From assembly GCA_025612375.1 (NCBI GenBank), contig JAAXKN010000045.1, positions 1 through 32,901 on the forward strand: DNA of 32,901 bases, read 5' to 3'. Numbering within the stretch: position 1 is the stretch's first letter; each line of letters begins with the position of its first letter. Both the position numbers and the translations under genes were made by a program. The stretch comes from Ignavibacteria bacterium. Lineage in GTDB: Bacteria > Bacteroidota > Ignavibacteria > Ignavibacteriales > SURF-24. This document shows, in pieces, positions 24,886 through 32,852 of the stretch. A model generated the notes under the pieces. That model worked only from the letters and a program-made list of their open reading frames with translations. It ran no database searches and was not told the origin of the DNA.

Positions 24886-25684
24886 TCTGAAATCTGCCTT
24901 TGTTCTTTCAGCCGCAGTCGCCCTTAGCGCCTGCGGCAAAGAACAGCCCCGAAAGGACTTTGTTGCCCGGGTGGAAAATTCATACCTGACTTCAAAGGAC
25001 CTGGCTGCCGACCTGGATACTGCGGGACTTGAGCCCAGCCGCAAGAATGAATATGTCAGAAACTGGATTGAAACCGAGCTTCTTTACAAAGAAGCTTCTT
25101 CTGAGGATATCCTGGAGGATAAGGAATTCCTTAAGACACTCGAAAAGGCAAAAAGGGAACTTGCCAGGGCTTTTCTCATTAATAAGATATTAGACGAAAA
25201 CGAAATTGAACTTAAGGACAAGGAGCTGGAAGAGTTCTATAACTCCCACAGGGATGAATTCAGGCTCTTCCAGGATACGTATTACTATAATCTTATTAAA
25301 TTTAAGGACGAGGATAAGGCGGTTTTCTTCAGGACGGCCCTAATGGAAGGCGACTGGATGAAGGCCTCAAACGCCATCAGGGGCAACCGTTCCCTAATCT
25401 CTGAAAATACCGGCATACTTAAGAGTGACTACCAGATTCAGCCCAATAGCCTCCTGCTCAGCCTGCAGGGCTTAATGCCTGGTGAAACAAGTATTGTCTT
25501 AAATACGGAACCTTCTGTGTTCACGGTGGTACAACTTAAAAGAAAGTATTCCACAGGGGAAATACCCGACTACGACGTGGTTAAAAGCCAGGTCAGGGAA
25601 AGGCTTCTTTTAAGACGGAAACAAAAAATGCTTAGTGAGCATATTAAAGGTTTATATTCAAAGTATAAAGTTGAAATCAAATAA
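24860..25684 (+). CDS. SurA-like chaperone lipoprotein without clear PPIase domain
   Basis: A 274-residue lipoprotein. From a TTG start at 24860 the N-terminus reads MKKLLNQINLK, followed by a hydrophobic stretch and lipobox A-L-S-A-C (Cys25). The body resembles the SurA N-domain: helical, charged, with YLTSKDLAADLD and WIETELLYKEA, and a domain without the conserved parvulin His-x-Leu (HILI) block. A distant remnant may be YYNLIKFKDEDKA and TVVQLKR. It overlaps the upstream gene by 26 bases, implying coupled translation, and sits 9 bases before the surA-like gene. Another TTG, at 24842, is possible. Its likely role is outer-membrane protein folding without isomerase activity, inferred from place and fold. 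Confidence 0.78.
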   Translation: MKKLLNQINLKSAFVLSAAVALSACGKEQPRKDFVARVENSYLTSKDLAADLDTAGLEPSRKNEYVRNWIETELLYKEASSEDILEDKEFLKTLEKAKRELARAFLINKILDENEIELKDKELEEFYNSHRDEFRLFQDTYYYNLIKFKDEDKAVFFRTALMEGDWMKASNAIRGNRSLISENTGILKSDYQIQPNSLLLSLQGLMPGETSIVLNTEPSVFTVVQLKRKYSTGEIPDYDVVKSQVRERLLLRRKQKMLSEHIKGLYSKYKVEIK

Positions 25685-25693
25685 AGGAAATAG

Positions 25694-26965
25694 ATGAAAA
25701 AGTTTGTGCTTTTTGTTATACTAATAATTAGTTCTTCCCTCTACGCACAGGAGGTTCTGGATAAAGTTGTTGCCGTAGTGGATAATGAAATAATTATGAA
25801 AAGCGAGCTCGACTTCCAGACCGCCCAGTTCGCAGCCCAGCGTAACCTGAACCCTGATGACCAGAACCTGAAAAAACAGGTGCTGAATTCTATTATTAAT
25901 GATAAGCTGCTTTATGCACAGGCACAGCTGGATTCGGTTATCGTAAACGACGATGAAGTCAACAGGCGCGTCGACTACCAGCTCGAACAGTTCATGCAGC
26001 AGTTCGGATCGAAGGAGAAGGTTGAGCAGGCATACGGCATGAGCACTGAAAAGATTAAAAGGGTTCTCAGGGAAAATACACGCAAAGGACTAATGTCGCA
26101 GATGCTGATACAGAAAAAATTCGGGCAGGTGGAGTCCTCAAGGCGCGAAGTTGAAGATTTCTTCAGCCAGTACAAGGATTCACTGGGTCTTATTCCTGAA
26201 AAGTACACCATAGCACACATTTTCAGGACTCCCAGGGCAAGCGATAAGGTTAAGGAATCCTCGCTTAAGTTAGCACAGGCAATACTCGATTCCATTAAAG
26301 CCGGGGCTGACTTTGCAACAATGGCAAAACGGTATTCCGAAGACCCGGGAACAGCACAGCAGGGAGGCGACCTCGGTTTCTCAAAAAGAGGACGACTGGT
26401 TCCGGAATTTGAATCAGCAGCCTTTGCACTGGAAAACGGACAGCTTTCAGATATAGTTGAATCTCCATTCGGCTTCCATATCATTCAGCTGATTGAAAAA
26501 AGAGGGGAAACGGTCCATGCAAGACACATTCTCATCAAGATCAAAAGCGATCAGGAGGCAGACCTTAAGACTATTGAATTCTTAAGCGACTTGAGAGACA
26601 GCGTTATAAGAGGTCTCGGCAAATTTGAAGATTACGCAAGAAAATACAGCGAAGACAAGGAATCCTCAAAGCTCGGCGGACTTTTGGGCAGCTTCGACGT
26701 CGGACAGCTGGATAAAAGCCTCACAGATGTAGTCGGCAAAATGAAACAGGGCGAAATCAGCTATCCCAAGAGGATGGAAATGGGCAACGCGATCTACGGA
26801 TATCATATTGTATATGTCATAAAAAAGACCCCGCAGCATAGACCTGATATTAACCAGGATTATGCCGAGATCAAACAGATTGCCGACTATACAAAGCAGG
26901 AGAAAATGAAGGCAAAATGGATTGACGAGCTTAAAGAAAAAATTTACTGGGAAGTAAGACTCTAA
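25694..26965 (+). CDS. surA: Periplasmic SurA-like chaperone/PPIase
   Basis: A 423-residue exported chaperone with a signal peptide ending SSLYAQ (residue 19). The SurA N-domain spans 20-165 (VLDKVVAVVDNEIIMKSELD, the family opening). Two parvulin domains follow: about 170-268 (YTIAHIFRTP ... YSEDPGTAQQGGDLGF ... FGFHIIQLIEKR) and about 275-378 (VHARHILIKIKS ... GGLLGSFD ... YGYHIVYVIKK), then a C-terminal helix (to 423). This order equals that of SurA, which escorts barrel proteins such as LptD to the Bam complex. AAGGAAATAG lies directly before the ATG. It ends the three-chaperone run; the MoxR gene starts 68 bases later. Confidence 0.92.
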   Translation: MKKFVLFVILIISSSLYAQEVLDKVVAVVDNEIIMKSELDFQTAQFAAQRNLNPDDQNLKKQVLNSIINDKLLYAQAQLDSVIVNDDEVNRRVDYQLEQFMQQFGSKEKVEQAYGMSTEKIKRVLRENTRKGLMSQMLIQKKFGQVESSRREVEDFFSQYKDSLGLIPEKYTIAHIFRTPRASDKVKESSLKLAQAILDSIKAGADFATMAKRYSEDPGTAQQGGDLGFSKRGRLVPEFESAAFALENGQLSDIVESPFGFHIIQLIEKRGETVHARHILIKIKSDQEADLKTIEFLSDLRDSVIRGLGKFEDYARKYSEDKESSKLGGLLGSFDVGQLDKSLTDVVGKMKQGEISYPKRMEMGNAIYGYHIVYVIKKTPQHRPDINQDYAEIKQIADYTKQEKMKAKWIDELKEKIYWEVRL

Positions 26966-27033
26966 GACGTAAGGCTCTGAAAGGGTAAGTAACTGAAGAA
27001 ATTGCGGTATCATAAATAAAAGGAATATAGAAT

Positions 27034-28032
27034 TTGAAATCTGAAGTTCAGTCTTCTGAGGATATTCAGCTTGTCGAACAGCTGAACGAAGCTGTAGGCA
27101 AAGTAAAAAGGGAAATCGGCAAGGTTATTATAGGGCAGGATGAGATCATAAATAATCTTCTCATATCGCTCCTTTCAAGAGGGCACTGCCTGCTTGTTGG
27201 CGTGCCGGGGCTTGCAAAAACCCTGCTCATTAAAACCCTGGCTGAGGTCCTGCACCTGAAATTTAACCGTATACAGTTTACGCCCGACCTTATGCCGAGC
27301 GATATTACGGGTACGGAAATTATAGAGGAAGATCCGATTTCAAAAAGGAGATCTTTCAGATTTATGGAAGGACCGGTTTTTTCAAACATTATTCTGGCAG
27401 ATGAAATCAACAGAACGCCTCCAAAGACGCAGGCTGCTTTGCTTGAGGCAATGCAGGAGCACAGGGTTACAGCTGCAGGCGTAACCTACGCTTTAAGCGA
27501 GCCCTTTTTCGTCCTGGCTACGCAGAACCCGATTGAGCAGGAAGGCACATACCCGCTTCCGGAAGCACAGCTGGACCGCTTTATGTTCAATCTCTGGCTT
27601 GATTACCCGACATTTGCTGAAGAGCTTGAAATTGTAAAATCCACAACCAGCCAGTACAAGGCTGAGCTGAATAAGGTTGTAACGGCTGAAGAGCTTATAA
27701 AATTTCAGGACCTTATACGCCGCGTTCCCGTGGCAGATAACGTCATTGAATATTCAGTTAAGCTTGTCAATAAAACGCGCCCGAAGCACAATGAGGCTCA
27801 GAAGTTTATTAAAGACTGGGTAAACTGGGGTGCTGGCCCGAGGGCCTCACAGTATCTTATACTTGCCGCCAAGGCAAAGGCTGTTATGGAAGGAAGGTTT
27901 ACCCCGAATATTGAGGACGTTAAGTATGCCGTCATTCCGGTTTTAAGGCACCGCCTGATCGCAAACTTTAACGCCGAGGCTGACGGAGTGACTTCTGTGG
28001 ACATAATCCGCCGCCTGATGGAAAACGTCTGA
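27034..28032 (+). CDS. MoxR family AAA+ ATPase
   Basis: A 332-residue AAA+ ATPase of the MoxR family. Walker A is GVPGLAKT (about 55-62), Walker B is IILADEIN (about 116-123), sensor 1 is in FFVLATQNPIEQEGTYPLPEAQLDRF, and the lid follows to the C-terminus. These proteins act as chaperone-like ATPases, usually with von Willebrand A (DUF58, BatA/BatB) partners. No such partner follows here: the gene is closed by a terminator and a convergent gene. Start is TTG at 27034 with AAGGA (27019-27023) upstream, spaced about 10 bases; no better start is in frame. It may extend the chaperone operon, but the 68-base gap allows its own promoter. Confidence 0.93.
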   Translation: MKSEVQSSEDIQLVEQLNEAVGKVKREIGKVIIGQDEIINNLLISLLSRGHCLLVGVPGLAKTLLIKTLAEVLHLKFNRIQFTPDLMPSDITGTEIIEEDPISKRRSFRFMEGPVFSNIILADEINRTPPKTQAALLEAMQEHRVTAAGVTYALSEPFFVLATQNPIEQEGTYPLPEAQLDRFMFNLWLDYPTFAEELEIVKSTTSQYKAELNKVVTAEELIKFQDLIRRVPVADNVIEYSVKLVNKTRPKHNEAQKFIKDWVNWGAGPRASQYLILAAKAKAVMEGRFTPNIEDVKYAVIPVLRHRLIANFNAEADGVTSVDIIRRLMENV

Positions 28033-28076
28033 AATCAATAAAAAATGAAAAATTAAAAATTAAAAAGTAAAAACAA

Positions 28077-28109
28077 AAAGCCCCGGCTTGCAATAAAGTC
28101 CGGGGCTTT
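28077..28109. terminator. Bidirectional terminator after MoxR gene
   Basis: A perfect 10-bp stem AAAGCCCCGG / CCGGGGCTTT with a 13-base loop lies between the ends of the MoxR gene (plus) and the AI-2E transporter gene (minus). A-runs before and TTTC after serve both directions. An AT-rich block (28041-28073) and the motif AACCTTGAATCTCGAATC (28116-28133) flank it. Confidence 0.9.
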
Positions 28110-28136
28110 CTTCTAACCTTGAATCTCGAATCTGCG

Positions 28137-29189
28137 CTAGGCCCTAATAATTGTATAATTCTTATAAGCGTAATAAATCTCTTTTGCGGCTGTTCTTAGA
28201 ACCGTTGCCGTGGGTACGGCCAGGAGCATCCCGAGAATTCCCCCGATCTGGCTTCCTGCAATAATCAGTACAATAATAATAATCGGGTGCATATCCACGC
28301 TTTTTGAAAAAACGTTCGGCTGAATCAGTCCGTTATCAACTGCATAAACACCCAGGAACATAATTATTATTTTAGGCAGCATCGAAAAATCACCGAACTG
28401 TGCAACTGAAATTATTATTGCCGGAATTCCCCCAATGATCGGTCCGAAGTAGGGGATAAGATGCCCCACACCGGCAACAATACCTATCGGAATTGCATTA
28501 TTGATTCCAAGGAGTGAAAGCCCTATTCCGCTTAAAAGCCCCACCATAAACGCGTCAAAGAGCCAGCCTCTTACAAAACGCCCGAGCTGAATGCTGATCT
28601 GCCTGATGACATAATAAGACATTTCAAAATAGCGGTTGGGCACAATATTAATTATCCCTTTTACAATTGTCTTATTGTCCCTTAAAATAAAGAATGTCAT
28701 AAAAGGCACAATTACAAGTACCGCTGCCAGTGAAAGGAGGCTCGATAAAAAGAAGGACATGCTGTTTAAGAAATCCATAACTATTCTGCCGGCAAAGCTT
28801 TCAATCCTGCTGTAGATCGTCCCCTGGCGTATAAAAGGAATGTATTTGGTCAGGTTTCTGTCCCAATCGTGAAGCGTTCCCTTCAGATTGGCGTGTCTTA
28901 CAGATTCAATCAGTGTGGTCATCTGCTCTGAAAGTTCGGGTATGAGAAAATATATACCCAGGAAGAGCAGCAGGCTTCCTGTAACAAGAAGCATAAAAAT
29001 TGCCCAGCCCCGGCTTAAACCCCTCTTCTCGAGAAAGCATACAAACGGGTGAAATATGAAGGTTAAAAGCACCGAAATTGCAAGCATGAGGAGTATATCA
29101 ATAAACAGGTAAGCCAGATATATGGCCAGCGCGATGCCGAGAACTGTGAGTGTTACTCTTTTTATTTTGTTAAATGTAGTTTCAGACAT
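28137..29189 (-). CDS. AI-2E family transporter (PerM-like)
   Basis: A 350-residue inner-membrane protein of the AI-2E/PerM family. It has about eight hydrophobic segments: a pair near the N-terminus (TVLGIALAIYLAYLFIDILLM and VLLTFIFHPFV), a long soluble loop around residues 95-145, and a C-terminal block with the family motif VGHLIPYFGPIIGGIPAIIIS and the ending GILGMLLAVPTATVLR. Family members include the TqsA autoinducer-2 exporter and cation antiporters; the name does not define the substrate here. No lsr or lux genes are nearby. The start has no ribosome site. It converges with the MoxR gene. Confidence 0.9.
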   Translation of the reverse strand: MSETTFNKIKRVTLTVLGIALAIYLAYLFIDILLMLAISVLLTFIFHPFVCFLEKRGLSRGWAIFMLLVTGSLLLFLGIYFLIPELSEQMTTLIESVRHANLKGTLHDWDRNLTKYIPFIRQGTIYSRIESFAGRIVMDFLNSMSFFLSSLLSLAAVLVIVPFMTFFILRDNKTIVKGIINIVPNRYFEMSYYVIRQISIQLGRFVRGWLFDAFMVGLLSGIGLSLLGINNAIPIGIVAGVGHLIPYFGPIIGGIPAIIISVAQFGDFSMLPKIIIMFLGVYAVDNGLIQPNVFSKSVDMHPIIIIVLIIAGSQIGGILGMLLAVPTATVLRTAAKEIYYAYKNYTIIRA

Positions 29190-29365
29190 ATTTATACGTA
29201 AGTACTTTATTCAAAATACAAAAAAAATCCGCAACTTGTTAATGCTTGCCCGTTCTTTGTCATTTTTCCCGTATCTTTTTGCCGATTTAATGCCTCTTAA
29301 TATAAGATTGCCGGGGAATTTTGTATATTTAAAGACACATTTATTAAAATATTACGGATAATAAT
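29190..29365. promoter_or_regulatory. Divergent promoter region of AI-2E gene and pta
   Basis: An AT-rich gap of 176 bases between divergent genes. TATATTTA (29324-29331), 34 bases before the pta ATG, is a candidate -10/-7 element shared with tkt and metG. No ribosome site is seen before either start. Confidence 0.35.
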
Positions 29366-30352
29366 ATGGCAGAAATTGAATTATTGAACCAGATGAGACA
29401 GAAAGCTGCCCAGAGAAAGAAGACTATCGTTCTTCCTGAATCGCACGACGACCGCGTGCTGCAGGCAGCAGAAATTCTGGTAAAGGAAAAGATTGCAAAT
29501 GTAATTACACTTGGAAATGAGGATAAGATTAGAGAAGATGCTAAAAGACTGGGTGTAGATCTTCAGGGCATTAGGATAATTGATCCTGAAAAATCGGAAA
29601 AACTGAGCGATTTTGCTAACATCTTCTACAACATGCGCAAGCAGAGGGGAAAAGAGATTCCAATTGAGAAAGCCCGCGACACCATAAAAAGGGATATCTT
29701 CTTCGGCGCAATGATGGTTAAAGAAGGCCTGGCCGACGGATCTGTTTCAGGTTCAACAGCTACAACAGCCGACGTTATGAGAGCTTCAATTATGGTTGTT
29801 GGAATGCCTCAGGGAATTTCAATTGTTTCAAGCTTTTTCCTCATGGTATTCCCGGAAAAAGTTTTCAGCTTTGCCGACTGCGCCGTAAACCCGAATCCGA
29901 ACGCGGCTCAGCTTGCAGACATAGCAATTTCAACAGCTGAAAACCACAAAAAGCTTACAGGCGAAGAGCCTTACGTTGCAATGCTTTCTTTCTCGACCAA
30001 GGGAAGCGCAGATCACGAACTGGTTGACAAGGTACGTGAAGCTACAAAGATCGCACAGGAAAAACGCCCCGACCTTAACATAGACGGAGAGCTTCAGTTT
30101 GACGCCGCAATTGTAAACGGCATAGGACAGAAAAAAGCCCCGGGCAGCAAGGTCGCCGGACGCGCAAACGTTCTCGTATTCCCGGATCTTCAGGCAGGAA
30201 ATATAGGCTACAAGATAGCCCAGCGCCTGGGTGGTGCCGAAGCCATTGGCCCCATCAGCCAGGGACTTTCAAAGCCATTTTTTGACCTCAGCCGCGGATG
30301 CAGCCCAAGCGACATCGTAAACACAGCAGCCATTGCATGCCTTATGGCATAA
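29366..30352 (+). CDS. pta: Phosphate acetyltransferase
   Basis: A 328-residue enzyme that interconverts acetyl-CoA and acetyl phosphate, linking acetate metabolism to ATP production with acetate kinase. It is the short, single-domain form (about 330 residues), without the N-terminal DRTGG/P-loop region of E. coli Pta. Conserved blocks: KTIVLPESHDDRVLQAAEIL at the start, GLADGSVSGSTATTADVMRA (about 126-145), ANVLVFPDLQAGNIGYKIAQRLG and the terminal GPISQGLSKPFFDLSRGCS. No ackA is adjacent in this window, so acetate kinase must be encoded elsewhere if the pair is used. The start has no ribosome site. A terminator follows. Confidence 0.95.
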   Translation: MAEIELLNQMRQKAAQRKKTIVLPESHDDRVLQAAEILVKEKIANVITLGNEDKIREDAKRLGVDLQGIRIIDPEKSEKLSDFANIFYNMRKQRGKEIPIEKARDTIKRDIFFGAMMVKEGLADGSVSGSTATTADVMRASIMVVGMPQGISIVSSFFLMVFPEKVFSFADCAVNPNPNAAQLADIAISTAENHKKLTGEEPYVAMLSFSTKGSADHELVDKVREATKIAQEKRPDLNIDGELQFDAAIVNGIGQKKAPGSKVAGRANVLVFPDLQAGNIGYKIAQRLGGAEAIGPISQGLSKPFFDLSRGCSPSDIVNTAAIACLMA

Positions 30353-30388
30353 GACAGGGATAACTTCCCAAAGCATAAAAGTTAATTA

Positions 30389-30430
30389 AAAGTCCTGGAC
30401 AGCATAGCTTGAAAGGGCTTTTTGTTTTTT
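30389..30430 (+). terminator. Rho-independent terminator after pta
   Basis: The stem AAAGTCC / GGGCTTT (one G-U pair, extended by an A-U pair) closes on a loop of about 17 bases and is followed by TTTGTTTTTT. It marks the right end of the conserved housekeeping part of the window. Confidence 0.75.
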
Positions 30431-31140
30431 TATAAGCACCCTCAGATTTTCTCATCCTGAATTCTCCCAATGTCTTTATATTATTAACGTGTTCAGAAAT
30501 GGAAAATATAAATTAGTATTATTAAAATTTAAAATATTTCTTGACAGGAGCAATTAGTATAATTATTTTTAGCATCAAGAATTTTAAAAGATACCTCTAG
30601 AAAAATTAAAATTAATCCGCATTATTATTAGATAATCTATCTCTATTTCTATTCTCAAACCTTTCAAACGAAAGTGTTTTCTAAACTGACTATCTTGCCT
30701 GCAAAGGCATAGAATAAATTTACTTCAACAAAATAGTTTAAACAAGTTTCTGCAAAAGACCAATAGTATCCAATACACATTAGTATTATACGTTAGAGAT
30801 GTCCATTTGGGGAGCTATTACTCTTTGAGATTTTACTATTATAAAGCAAAAATCTGACCCACGGGTAGATTTTTTTTTTTTTTTTTTTTTTTTTTTGGAA
30901 AATTTTTCCGAAAACGCTTATCGTCACCATATATATATATATAAGAAAAAATATTTTTCACATAAAAGTCGAACTGAACAGACCCATTGACCTGTAAATC
31001 AGGGGAATAAGTTTTCAATTTAGTTAAATTCAAGTTGATTTATTTATCTAAATAAAGAAACATTTCTAAAGTACAAATAAGCTTCTTGAACGGAATTATT
31101 GGTGTTGGTTTTTGTAATTGCGATCAACTAGAGGAATAAA
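30431..31140. other. AT-rich gene-free region with homopolymer tract
   Basis: About 700 bases without a credible gene. The sequence is visibly richer in A and T than the rest of the window. It includes a run of 27 T (30870-30896), an inverted repeat GGAAAA/TTTTCC just after it, and an (AT)n run (30930-30943). A minus-strand frame of 64 codons crosses the T-run and is mostly Lys; it is not called. At the right end GAGGAA (31132-31137) precedes an ATG at 31141. No tRNA or structured RNA was recognised. Confidence 0.6.
30870..30896. repeat. 27-base poly-T homopolymer
   Basis: An uninterrupted run of 27 T bases. Such a long tract is rare in bacterial genomes and prone to slippage; it may be biologically variable or an assembly artefact. 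It is followed after about 34 bases by an (AT)n stretch. Confidence 0.9.
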
Positions 31141-31769
31141 ATGCTCAGTACCGGAAAACCTTATGCCACAGTTGTTCTCTTATTATCATTTAATACTCTT
31201 GACTTGGATTACAGGGGGAAATGGAAGAGTCCAAAGCCTCAGGGTAACTATTTTTACCAGTTCCAGTTTTGCAGTCCTCATCAGGATTTCTCAAAACATT
31301 TGGCAAAAACCTGTGATCTACAAACGATGCCGGCAATGCATGGAATGAAAGAATCATGAGTAATACCACTGAATACTTTGGACAAGTAAGCAGTTTTTTC
31401 TTTCAGACTCACTACACTGATATGAAGCAGGCAAAGATACTCCTCCATACATTTCAAAAACTAAAGATGGCGGAAAGAACTGGATTTGGGATTGACTTAG
31501 TGGAAAGGAATTAAGGGGGGGGGACAGATTGGGTGGTAGTACATACTTCAGACAGAAGAAAGAACTTGGGACATCAGAAGAACAATACTACGAGCCAATG
31601 AGGTTTATGTTATTGTAAGAGGAAAGATCAGTACACTACTGGATGAAGAGAAAAGAGCCGTGAATATACTCTCCAGTTTTCCGGAGAAGGACTCTCAAGC
31701 GGCATATACATTTATCAGGTCATTTACCAGTGGAAATTGTTCGCTGGGAAGATGATAATTCTCAAATAA
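31141..31769 (+). pseudogene. Decayed secreted BNR/Ycf48-like protein with T9SS sorting domain
   Basis: A broken gene read across frames. It begins with a ribosome site GAGGAATAAA and ATG 31141. The first frame gives a hydrophobic VVLLLSF stretch and WKSPKPQGNYF, typical of the start of Ycf48-like repeats. Frame shift to STNDAGNAWNE (31322-31354), then another to ISKTKDGGKNWIW (31459-31497): both are BNR/Asp-box motifs. Near the end, ANEVYVIVRGKISTLLDEEKRA changes frame to EYTLQFSGEGLSSGIYIYQ and ends FAGKMIILK-stop (31767-31769). This tail is the type A T9SS C-terminal sorting domain. At the last shift GCCGTGAA looks like GCCGGTGAA with one G lost. An intact product would have been exported and attached to the cell surface. 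Confidence 0.8.
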
Positions 31770-31787
31770 ACAAAGTGAGGTAAAGTA

Positions 31788-32852
31788 ATGCAAAAACTTT
31801 CTATTCAGTTACTTCAAAAGGTTTCTCTATGCTTTCTATTGTTTTTATTGTTTTTCAGTTATTCAATTTTTGCGCAATCGAAAGTATATTCTGAAGCTCC
31901 AGTTATTTTTGAAAATGGTGTAAAAAAATCAACTCAAATTACAGTTCATTTCAAATATCCTATTTTTTCAGCTGCTAAAGGGGAAAAAGAGGCGTTTATG
32001 TCGAACAGCTCACTTCTTTATCCTAATTTAATAAAATACTTCAAGCGACTGGAAGACAAATATGGTAAAATTAAGTTCAATAAGGCGATCCCATCTGCTG
32101 TTTGGGGTGAATTTGAAACTCAAAATAAAGCAGCAGGAAATGGGATAAAAGTAAAAGATATGTCACAGTTGCTGTTTATTAAATTCAATCAGTTTGTCCC
32201 AATCGACTCCATTATTGCAGAATTGTCCACAATGGATGAAGTATTATACGTACACCAGCCAATTCAGGCTACAAATCTTGCAGAGCCAAATGATACATAC
32301 TATCAGGCGAACCAATGGAATCTGACAAAAATAAACGCTTCCAAGGCATGGGATATTTCAAAGGGAGATGGAAACGTAAATGTTGGAATTATTGATCCTG
32401 AAGGAAATGCCTACAAGTATCATTCTGATTTACAAAATAAGGTTGTAACGAATAACGAGATTTTTGGCTCTCATGCAACAGAATGTGCGGGAGTGGTAGG
32501 TGCTTCAACTAATAACAATGGAGTAGGAATTGCTAGTCTTGGATGGGATTTAAAAATAAAATCCTTTGATGACTCAGTGGATGATTTAGTATTACTTATT
32601 ATGAATGCAGCTAATGATTCATCGATTAAGGTGATAAATTTAAGCTGGTGTACATTGGGTACACAACAGGTGGAAGATCCGTCTTGTGATGTCATTACAA
32701 AATACCATTGCTTTAGTTATTTCAATTGTAGTTACCCAGAGATTGAAAATGCGATTAACTATGCAGTTGTTACTATGAAAAAAGTTGTTGTGGCTGCCTC
32801 CGGGAACGAAAATCCCAATGAATATTTGGGCAATGCGGAATGGTGTATATAG
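31788..32852 (+). pseudogene. Subtilisin-like (S8) peptidase truncated by an insertion
   Basis: A 354-residue open frame encoding the front of a secreted serine protease. It has a signal peptide (LLFLLFFSYSIFAQ, to residue 30), a propeptide-like region (about 50-160), then the S8 catalytic domain opening QWNLTKINASKAWDI. The catalytic Asp is D203 in VGIIDPEG, the His is H229 in GSHATECAGVVGA (with Glu replacing the usual second His), and the oxyanion Asn is N340 in VVAASGN. The block with the catalytic Ser (G-T-S-M) is missing: the frame leaves homology after Trp352 and stops in the terminal sequence of an insertion element. GTGAGG precedes the ATG. The product cannot be active as written. 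Confidence 0.85.

Noticed and set aside
28137-29189. Autoinducer-2 quorum-sensing export role
   Set aside because: The family name is historical; there are no luxS or lsr genes nearby and substrates vary widely.
20727-29200. Shared 10-mer TACGTATAAA upstream of metG and (reverse) of the AI-2E gene
   Set aside because: Only two copies of a short AT-rich string; too likely by chance.
30541-30568. TTGACA followed by TATAAT as a sigma-70 promoter
   Set aside because: The spacing is only 11 bases, far from 17, and this group does not use that consensus strongly.
30839-31033. Minus-strand 64-codon frame
   Set aside because: It is mostly the Lys run from the poly-T tract, with no gene-like features.
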